Below, piece by piece: positions 23,659 to 29,135 of a stretch of DNA of 29,135 bases. The stretch is from Bryobacterales bacterium (GTDB taxonomy: Bacteria; Acidobacteriota; Terriglobia; Bryobacterales; Bryobacteraceae): NCBI GenBank assembly GCA_016789785.1, contig JAEUQE010000099.1:1-29135 (forward strand), written 5' to 3'. The notes beneath the pieces were generated by a model that saw nothing but the letters and a program-made list of their open reading frames with translations, ran no database searches and was not told the origin of the DNA. Each line of letters opens with the position of its first letter. The stretch's first letter is position 1. Both the position numbers and the translations under genes were made by a program.

Positions 23659-24318
23659 GTGACGAGAATTTTTCGGATGCTCGCGGTGGTGGCGGTGATC
23701 CATGTCCCTTCCATGCGGGGCATTGAGGTACTCACCAGGGATTTGCCGGCGGCGGTGATCCACCGCCCTTACGGCCCTGACCCCATCCTGGTGACGGGTG
23801 GTGGCAGGTGTATCGCAAACAACATGTCGTTTCGAGTCATCCAAGGGAGGCTGCCTGACGGTGTCTCCCTCTCCTCGGGTGGCTACTTGTCCGGGGTGCC
23901 GCGCGAAACCGGAACGTTTCCTTTCATGGTGCGGATTGCGAATGAATGCACCACCATCGGCCGGAGTTTCGCCCTGCGGGTGGAAGGGGCGCCGATTCTG
24001 TCCATCTCGCCTGCCACGCTTCACTTCCAGTACCAAATCGGCGGACCTCTACCCGAACCGGCTCGCGTGCTTGTGGCGGCAAGTTGGAAGGATCTACCCT
24101 ATTGGATCGAAGCCGAGGGCGCAAGTTGGGTGGACTTCCGGCCGCTTCTTGGGCGCACTCCTCCCGAGGGGCATGCCATGCAGGCTGATCCCGTGCTGGT
24201 CAGCGTGGACCCGTCGAAGCTGAAGCCTGGCGTCTACCGGACCTCCATCCGCGCCGTCACCTGGCAGGGGACAAATGAAGCTCGCATCCCGTTGGTGCTG
24301 ACAATCAGCGAGCCCTGA
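23659..24318 (+). CDS. Secreted putative-Ig/BACON-like domain protein
   Basis: A 219-residue protein with two beta-sandwich domains. The first (about 25-109) is a putative Ig fold with the typical segment RLPDGVSLSSGGYLSGVPRE and GTFPFMVRIA; C51 and C97 could form a disulfide, in line with export. The second (about 113-219) begins LSISPATLHFQYQIGGPLPE and ends RIPLVLTISEP, the BACON-like pattern abundant in Solibacter-type secreted proteins. Such domains bind surfaces, carbohydrates or other proteins. A GTG at 23659 gives a short signal-like N-terminus; an ATG at 23677 is the alternative. Neither has a clear ribosome binding site. The sulfotransferase gene follows 14 bases later, so it may head a longer transcript. 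Confidence 0.72.
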   Translation: MTRIFRMLAVVAVIHVPSMRGIEVLTRDLPAAVIHRPYGPDPILVTGGGRCIANNMSFRVIQGRLPDGVSLSSGGYLSGVPRETGTFPFMVRIANECTTIGRSFALRVEGAPILSISPATLHFQYQIGGPLPEPARVLVAASWKDLPYWIEAEGASWVDFRPLLGRTPPEGHAMQADPVLVSVDPSKLKPGVYRTSIRAVTWQGTNEARIPLVLTISEP

Positions 24319-24332
24319 TACGCTCAATAGCG

Positions 24333-24932
24333 ATGCCAGAAACAGGCCCTGCACAACGGATCACTGTCGTCTCCGGTCTGCCACGGTCAGGCACATCCCT
24401 CATGATGCAGATGCTCCGGGCGGGGGGAATGGCCATTCTCTCCGACGGTGTGCGGCAACCCGACGAGGACAATCCACGGGGCTACTTCGAGTACGAGCCG
24501 GTGAAATCGCTGCGCACGGATTCGAATTGGCTGCCACTTGCCGTTGGCAAGGCGGTTAAGGTCGTGCATGTGCTGATTCCGGCGCTGCCGCCGAACTACT
24601 TCTACAGGGTCATCCTCATGCATCGCCGCTTGGAAGACGTGCTCGCTTCACAGCGAAAGATGCTCGCACGTCTCGGGCAACCGCAGCCTGCGATTCCACC
24701 CGCGCGAATGCTCGCTGCCTATGCATCGCAGATGGCCGAAGTGGCCGGTTGGGTCCGGAAACAGCCGAACTTCGTGATGATCGAGATCTCTTTCGAAGCG
24801 CTGTTCCAAGATCCCGAGGCGCAGGCGAAGGTGGTGGCAGGCTTCTGTGGAGCGCATATGAATACTGGGACCATGGCGGCCCAGATCTCTCCGGATCTCT
24901 ATCGCAACCGCCCGTGTGAGGGTTCCTACTGA
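24333..24932 (+). CDS. Small sulfotransferase-family protein
   Basis: A 199-residue cytoplasmic protein with the 5'-phosphosulfate loop of PAPS-dependent sulfotransferases (VVSGLPRSGTSLMMQML, from residue 12). The 3'-phosphate side is probably the YRVILMHRRLEDVLASQRKM segment (about 91-110), with the conserved Arg and Ser. It is smaller than typical sulfotransferases (250-300), but the segments QPDEDNPRGYFEYEPVKSL and QISPDLYRNR recur in a compact subfamily, so it is probably complete rather than truncated. It would transfer sulfate from PAPS to an alcohol or sugar acceptor, or in some members have another use. It lies between the putative-Ig/BACON-like and PEP-CTERM genes on the same strand. 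The acceptor is unknown. Confidence 0.8.
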   Translation: MPETGPAQRITVVSGLPRSGTSLMMQMLRAGGMAILSDGVRQPDEDNPRGYFEYEPVKSLRTDSNWLPLAVGKAVKVVHVLIPALPPNYFYRVILMHRRLEDVLASQRKMLARLGQPQPAIPPARMLAAYASQMAEVAGWVRKQPNFVMIEISFEALFQDPEAQAKVVAGFCGAHMNTGTMAAQISPDLYRNRPCEGSY

Positions 24933-24959
24933 ATTCTTGCGGGATTAATCCTTGGCTCC

Positions 24960-24989
24960 TTGATTGGGCTTCGTCATGTGGGCTACGAT
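24960..24989 (+). promoter_or_regulatory. Weak candidate promoter for the PEP-CTERM gene
   Basis: TTGATT (24960-24965) and TACGAT (24984-24989) are spaced by 18 bases and each match four of six consensus positions for a sigma-70 promoter, 34 bases before the chosen ATG. This is suggestive only; such matches arise by chance. Confidence 0.22.
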
Positions 24990-25023
24990 CGAGAAGTTCC
25001 AATTGTTTTTCCTGAGGGTGCAC

Positions 25024-25719
25024 ATGACAGAGAGCGCGACTGGTGTCTCGACACTGGGTTCCTTCGAAAAAAAGCTTGCTTCGTATGTGATCGCCGGTGG
25101 AGCCGCCCTGATGGCGACGGCCACTCCGCTGGAAGCAGCGATCATCACGATCGTTCCTGGAGTGACTCCCGGCGCGCCGGCAACGGCGCCCACCCTTACG
25201 GTGGCCACTGGCGAGGGCCAGAGCCAACTGTTCCTCGACATTGATCTGGATGGCGTCGATGATGTCTACTTCGAATTGCGGTCGGAGCAAGGCAGCGCGG
25301 AGGGGACCCCCACTCTGAGGGACTCCGTCTTCGTTTTTGGGCAAGCCGGGAACTTGATCACCGGGTTTAACTTTGATGCCACACGATTCGCGAGTCCCAC
25401 GGACGCCCTCGCAATGAATCCCACCCTGGCAAAGGCGAAGTTGCTCTCCCGGTACACGACGTTCGGTGAGGGTGATCCGGTCGTATCTTTCACCGGGAAT
25501 TGGTTGAACGGCGAGAGTGGTATCCTCGGCGTCGAGTTCATGCGGAGTGGCACGCCAACCCGGGGCTTCATCGACGCCACTGTAGTGCTCGGCAGCGCGA
25601 CCGTCACCCTGAATCAGTGGGGCTACCAGACCAACGACGTTCCGGAGCCCTCAACCATGGCGATGTTCGCACTCGGCGCCGCGGGAATCGCCGCCCTCCG
25701 CCGCCGCCGCGTTCAGTAG
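25024..25719 (+). CDS. PEP-CTERM sorting-domain protein
   Basis: A 231-residue exported protein with a C-terminal exosortase signal: the VPEPSTMA motif, a hydrophobic helix (MFALGAAGIAAL) and a basic tail (RRRRVQ). The N-terminus has a signal-like helix (ASYVIAGGAALMATATPLEA). The middle is a beta-rich domain of unknown function (DIDLDGVDDVYFEL, VVSFTGNWLN, GTPTRGFIDATVVLGSATV). An exosortase would cut at the PEP motif and anchor or release the protein, often together with exopolysaccharide. The polysaccharide export module 4 kb upstream fits this, but no exosortase gene is in the window. The ATG at 25024 has gaggg five bases upstream; the longer frame from 24964 lacks such a site. Confidence 0.88.
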   Translation: MTESATGVSTLGSFEKKLASYVIAGGAALMATATPLEAAIITIVPGVTPGAPATAPTLTVATGEGQSQLFLDIDLDGVDDVYFELRSEQGSAEGTPTLRDSVFVFGQAGNLITGFNFDATRFASPTDALAMNPTLAKAKLLSRYTTFGEGDPVVSFTGNWLNGESGILGVEFMRSGTPTRGFIDATVVLGSATVTLNQWGYQTNDVPEPSTMAMFALGAAGIAALRRRRVQ

Positions 25720-25734
25720 TCCTTTTCGACCCGC

Positions 25735-27666
25735 TTGCGACGAAGAGTCCTTACCATCGGCTGGGATGCGGCCGACTGGAACATGATCCATCCCCTGATG
25801 GACTCCGGTCGCATGCCCAACCTTCGAAAACTCGTTGAAGGCGGGACTTCCGGCGATTTGCAGACATTGATGCCTGCGCTGTCGCCCATGCTCTGGACCA
25901 CGATCGCAACCGGCCGGCTCGCAGCCGACCACGGAATCTTAGGCTTCTATGAGCCCGATCCGCACAGCGGCACAGTACGGCTGGCTTCCAGCAGTTCACG
26001 GCGCGTCAAAGCGATCTGGAACATGCTTGCCGAGCACGGGCTGCGTGCAAGCGTCGTCAACTGGATGGCGAGTCATCCGGCGGAAGCGGGCACCGGGATC
26101 ATTGTCAGCAACGCGCTCGCTAGCATCGCCTCCGGAATTACGAAGCCGATTTCCGCGCTGCCCGAGGGCACAGTCACTCCGTCCAGCGAATCCGAGTTGT
26201 TTCGTGACCTGATGGTGTTTCCCACGGATCTCACCGGCGACGATCTGGCCCGCTTTATCCCGGAGTTGGACAAGGTAGACCAGGCTAAGGATAAACGTCC
26301 GCTGGAGTTGGCCAGGCTCCTCTCCCAGACCTTCACTACGCACGCCGCAGCCACCTGGATCCTCGAGCATAGCCAGTGGGATTTCGTTGGTGTCTATTAC
26401 GATTGCATCGATCGAGCCGGCCACTCGTTTATGCCCTTTCATCCGCCCCGCATGGAGGGCGTTGCGGACGCCGAATTTGCGATTTATCACGCAGTGATGG
26501 AATCCGTTTACGAATGCCATGACTTGCTTCTGGGCCGGCTGCTCCAACTGGCCGGGCCGGATGCTACCGTCATCCTGCTCTCGGATCATGGTTTTCGCAG
26601 CGGCGCTGATCGTCCCCGCCCCGACGCAGGTCCGGAGGCCTGGCATCGGGAACACGGGGTGTTCTGTGCATACGGCCCCAGAATCCGGCGTGACGAACTG
26701 GTCTTCGGCGCGAACCTGATGGATATCACGCCCACGCTGCTGTCGTTGTTCGACCTGCCGGTCGGGAGGGACATGCCGGGACGGGTGCTTGCGGAGATCT
26801 ACGAGCAGACTCCCGAATTGAAATTCATCCCGACTTGGGATGCGGCTCCCCGCGACCGAACGTCGTTCGAAGCGCTGGGCGAGTCCTGGGACGCTTCCGC
26901 CATGATGGACCAACTGGCAGCTCTCGGCTATATCGACCCGCGGTCCGACGGCGAGAAGCAGGAGCTTTCGCGGACGCGTCTCGATCAGACGTTCAATCTG
27001 GGGCGCTCCCTGCTCGGTGCGGGGCGGCCGGGCGAGGCAATCCCGGTTCTGCGCGAGGCTCTGGAGGCCGAACCGGCGGATCCCAATATCCGTTTGTGCC
27101 TCGGTATGGCGTTGGCGCAGGTCCGGCGCTTTGACGAAGCGGCCGAAATCGCACAGAACATGATTGCCGGGGAGGGCGACAGGCCTCTCGCACACCTTCT
27201 GCTCGCCGAGATTGAGATCGCACGAGGGGATGGCGAAGCCGCATTGGAGAACCTTCAGGCCATCGAAAGGTCAGCCTCGCTCGAGCGGCATGCTTTGGAC
27301 GGCAGCGTGGGCAGAGCGATGCTGCTTCTGAAGCAGTTTCGCGATGCGGAGGGCCGCTTCCGCCGGGCGCTCGCACACCGTAACAGGGACGGCGCACTCC
27401 ACCGCGGGCTCAGCGCCGCTCTCTGGCATCAGCACAAGGTTCAGGAATCCGCCCAGTCCGCTCTTGACGCCGTCGGCTGCGACTATGCCAGCGCCGACGG
27501 GCACTTCCTTCTCGGGCGCGCCCTCGCACAAATGGGCCGCGTCGAGGCTGCGGAAAATGCGCTTCGCGTATGTCTGCGGCTGAATCCCAGGCACGTGCGC
27601 GCCCAGAACTGGCTTGCCGCCGTTCAACGCTATGCCGCCGCACGCCCCGCTCCGGCGCCGGAATGA
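25735..27666 (+). CDS. Type I phosphodiesterase/alkaline phosphatase-fold protein with TPR tail
   Basis: A 643-residue fusion. Residues 1-390 are an alkaline-phosphatase-superfamily (nucleotide pyrophosphatase/phosphodiesterase-like) domain: D11 (IGWDAADW), nucleophile T55 (MLWTTIATG), D226 and H230 (DRAGH), D284-H285 (LLSDHGF) and H307 (HREHGVF) make the two-metal site. Residues about 410-640 are TPR-like helical repeats for protein contacts. The domain pair is a known bacterial architecture of unclear function; it may hydrolyse phosphodiesters or sulfate esters or move phospho-groups of lipids or glycans. There is no signal, so it is cytoplasmic. The only start is a TTG 15 bases after the PEP-CTERM stop, in the same frame and without a ribosome binding site. 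The GNAT gene starts 3 bases after the stop. Confidence 0.85.
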   Translation: MRRRVLTIGWDAADWNMIHPLMDSGRMPNLRKLVEGGTSGDLQTLMPALSPMLWTTIATGRLAADHGILGFYEPDPHSGTVRLASSSSRRVKAIWNMLAEHGLRASVVNWMASHPAEAGTGIIVSNALASIASGITKPISALPEGTVTPSSESELFRDLMVFPTDLTGDDLARFIPELDKVDQAKDKRPLELARLLSQTFTTHAAATWILEHSQWDFVGVYYDCIDRAGHSFMPFHPPRMEGVADAEFAIYHAVMESVYECHDLLLGRLLQLAGPDATVILLSDHGFRSGADRPRPDAGPEAWHREHGVFCAYGPRIRRDELVFGANLMDITPTLLSLFDLPVGRDMPGRVLAEIYEQTPELKFIPTWDAAPRDRTSFEALGESWDASAMMDQLAALGYIDPRSDGEKQELSRTRLDQTFNLGRSLLGAGRPGEAIPVLREALEAEPADPNIRLCLGMALAQVRRFDEAAEIAQNMIAGEGDRPLAHLLLAEIEIARGDGEAALENLQAIERSASLERHALDGSVGRAMLLLKQFRDAEGRFRRALAHRNRDGALHRGLSAALWHQHKVQESAQSALDAVGCDYASADGHFLLGRALAQMGRVEAAENALRVCLRLNPRHVRAQNWLAAVQRYAAARPAPAPE

Positions 27667-27669
27667 GCC

Positions 27670-28575
27670 ATGCAAGCGGATGTGTCTTCCACCGCAACCG
27701 GGAACTCCGTTGAGATACGGCCAGCTCGTGACGCCGAGTTCGCGGCCTGCCGCCTGTTGCTTGCTTCCGACCATCCCCCGTTGCGCAGTGACGTCCGTTT
27801 CCTGATCGCCGTGAATCCCTCCACCGGGCAACTCGCGGGCAGCGTGTGCTTTGTGGTGGGCCCGCGCCGGTTGGCGGGAATCCGGCTACGGGTGATTCGC
27901 ACCATGCGCTGCCAGGGGATCGGGAGCCGCCTCCTGCGCGCCGCGCTCGATCACGCAGGTGCGAAACCCGCCTATCTGGTTGCCTGGCGCGAGCCCGACG
28001 CACTCGATCCGGAGCCCTTCCTCGATCGCCACGGATTTCGCCGCACCTCCCGGATCACGACGGTGGAAGCGAGCCTGCCCGCACTGGCGGAGCACTACGC
28101 GCGGTTGTGCCAGCGCCTGCATGAGCGCGGACGAATTCCCCAAGGCGTGCGGGTTGTGCCCTTGCGCGAGGCGCCTCGCGAACAAGTCATCCGGCTGGTG
28201 GAACAACGTCTGCGTGACCGCGCAGAACCCGGTTTGTACGTGGAGCAGACGATCCACCATCCACAGTACGATGAATGCCCGGTGGTGATCGGCAGCCATG
28301 GGGAAATCGCCGGAGCCCTGCTGTGGGAAGTCACCGGACCGGGAACCGGCCAGATCCCCGTGCGCGTGGTTTCGCAGCAACACCAGGGATCCTGGGCAAA
28401 CGCCCTGCTCCTGCGTCACGCCACCGAACAGGGGCACGAACGCCAGATCGAGCGAATCCAGTTTGAGATCCCCGACGACAATCCCGACACGGCTAAACTC
28501 GCCCAGCGCTATCAGGCCAAGGTAGTCGCGGTACAGGAGCGGTACGAACGCATGGGCACGGCAGAATCACAATGA
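27670..28575 (+). CDS. GNAT-family acetyltransferase, possibly two-domain
   Basis: A 301-residue protein. The N-terminal half (about 14-125) is a GNAT domain with the acetyl-CoA loop MRCQGIGSRLL (79-89) after the strand IRLRVIRT, and a typical end (FLDRHGFRRTSR). The C-terminal half (about 145-295) has similar strand/helix order (VVIGSHGEIAGALLWEVTG, VRVVSQQHQGSWANALLLRH, FEIPDDN) but no intact loop, so it is probably a degenerate second GNAT domain. It would acetylate a small molecule or protein; the target is unknown. It starts 3 bases after the phosphodiesterase-TPR gene and its stop overlaps the P450 start (atga), so all three are translated from one message. Confidence 0.78.
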   Translation: MQADVSSTATGNSVEIRPARDAEFAACRLLLASDHPPLRSDVRFLIAVNPSTGQLAGSVCFVVGPRRLAGIRLRVIRTMRCQGIGSRLLRAALDHAGAKPAYLVAWREPDALDPEPFLDRHGFRRTSRITTVEASLPALAEHYARLCQRLHERGRIPQGVRVVPLREAPREQVIRLVEQRLRDRAEPGLYVEQTIHHPQYDECPVVIGSHGEIAGALLWEVTGPGTGQIPVRVVSQQHQGSWANALLLRHATEQGHERQIERIQFEIPDDNPDTAKLAQRYQAKVVAVQERYERMGTAESQ

Positions 28576-29135
28576 ATCAGCCGCCAGTTGCCAGCCTTGG
28601 CCCGGACTTCCCTCTGCGTCCCGGACTTGCGTTGGCGTCCGCCTATGAGCGCCACGGACCTGTGTTTCGCATCGAGTCGCCTGGCTCGTTTGTGTACATG
28701 CTTGTCGGGCCGGAAGCGAATCGCCTCGTCCTCGGCACGGAACGCGCGAAGTTCTCCAATGAGCAAGGCTGGCAGCGGTTGCAGAGGGGTGTGGACCTCT
28801 ACGGCCGGGGCCTGACGTTTCTTGACGGCGAGGAGCACACCACGCACCGGAATCTAATGAGCCCCAGTTTCCGGATCGATCAGGTGGAAGCGTACCAGCC
28901 AGCCGTCCGGCGGGCATTGAGCCGGGCGACGAATCACTGGGAACAAGGGAAGCAAGTTAGTCTTTACGAGACATTCTTTCGAATTACATTCGAAACGGCG
29001 GCAGAATCCTTTCTCGGAGTAACTTCGGAGCCGGAAGTTACCGCGCTGATGGAGGCGTTTCAGGTTCTGGAAGTACTGCAGCGGGTCCGGGTCCCTCAGA
29101 GTCATCATCTGGCCGCCGAGCAAGGCGCGATCCGG
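28572..29135 (+). CDS. Cytochrome P450, N-terminal part (runs off window)
   Basis: The frame from the ATG at 28572 is open to the right edge (188 residues). The N-terminal pattern is that of soluble bacterial P450s: PGLALASAYERHGPVFRI, VLGTERAKFSNEQG, then the C-helix motif LDGEEHTTHRNLMSPSF, whose His and Arg would contact the heme propionates, and FRITFETAAESFLG. The oxygen-binding I helix, ExxR and cysteine heme motif lie beyond the window. P450s hydroxylate or otherwise oxidise lipids, terpenes or secondary metabolites. The start overlaps the GNAT stop by four bases. No membrane anchor is seen. Partner ferredoxin or reductase genes are not visible here. Confidence 0.85.
   Translation, partial: MNQPPVASLGPDFPLRPGLALASAYERHGPVFRIESPGSFVYMLVGPEANRLVLGTERAKFSNEQGWQRLQRGVDLYGRGLTFLDGEEHTTHRNLMSPSFRIDQVEAYQPAVRRALSRATNHWEQGKQVSLYETFFRITFETAAESFLGVTSEPEVTALMEAFQVLEVLQRVRVPQSHHLAAEQGAIR

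Noticed and set aside
25996..27195. 399-codon open frame on the minus strand
   Set aside because: Antisense to the phosphodiesterase-TPR gene, which has a complete metal site.

Overview
The window looks like chromosomal DNA of a high-GC soil-type acidobacterium, most like the Solibacter/Bryobacter group. I infer this from the gene mix: Tat-exported DUF1080 and PLP-enzyme paralogues, Gfo/Idh/MocA plus TIM-barrel sugar enzymes, a secreted putative-Ig/BACON-like protein, a PEP-CTERM protein, an alkaline-phosphatase/TPR fusion and many secreted amidohydrolases. No rRNA, tRNA, CRISPR array, insertion sequence or phage gene was seen.

Layout. 1-6609: the 5' part of an S9-type peptidase (minus, runs off the left edge), a secreted sialidase-like protein, a minus-strand sugar pair (sugar isomerase, dehydrogenase), then a plus-strand run of a Tat-exported threonine-aldolase-like enzyme, an unknown 125-aa protein and a Tat-exported double-DUF1080 protein. 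6610-7468: gene-poor, with one 81-aa unknown. 7469-12289: an SDR divergent from an acyl-CoA mutase large subunit, then a minus-strand pair (group II decarboxylase, DHDPS-family aldolase). The mutase carries both residue changes that separate isobutyryl-CoA mutase from methylmalonyl-CoA mutase. 12305-13233: a parDE toxin-antitoxin module whose toxin gene is frameshifted in a run of five C; it lies between two copies of a short sequence that forms the 3' end of the neighbouring membrane-protein gene.

13234-17425: a tightly packed six-gene minus-strand operon (EVE protein, 51-aa basic protein, DUF2490 protein, amidohydrolase, class-I glutamine amidotransferase-like hydrolase, histidine-rich membrane protein). 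17631-20969: an exopolysaccharide export module (Wza-like, Wzz/GumC-like, BY-kinase) behind a possible promoter and leader hairpin. 20991-23582: an N-acyl-D-amino-acid deacylase, a 37-aa single-pass membrane peptide with a good ribosome binding site, and a small secreted protein. 23659-29135: a plus-strand run of a putative-Ig/BACON-like protein, sulfotransferase, PEP-CTERM protein, phosphodiesterase-TPR fusion, GNAT protein and the start of a cytochrome P450. The last three are tightly coupled and may form an uncharacterised surface- or metabolite-modifying operon.

Most assignments rest on motifs and overall resemblance read by eye. Substrate specificities are inferred unless catalytic residues are named.
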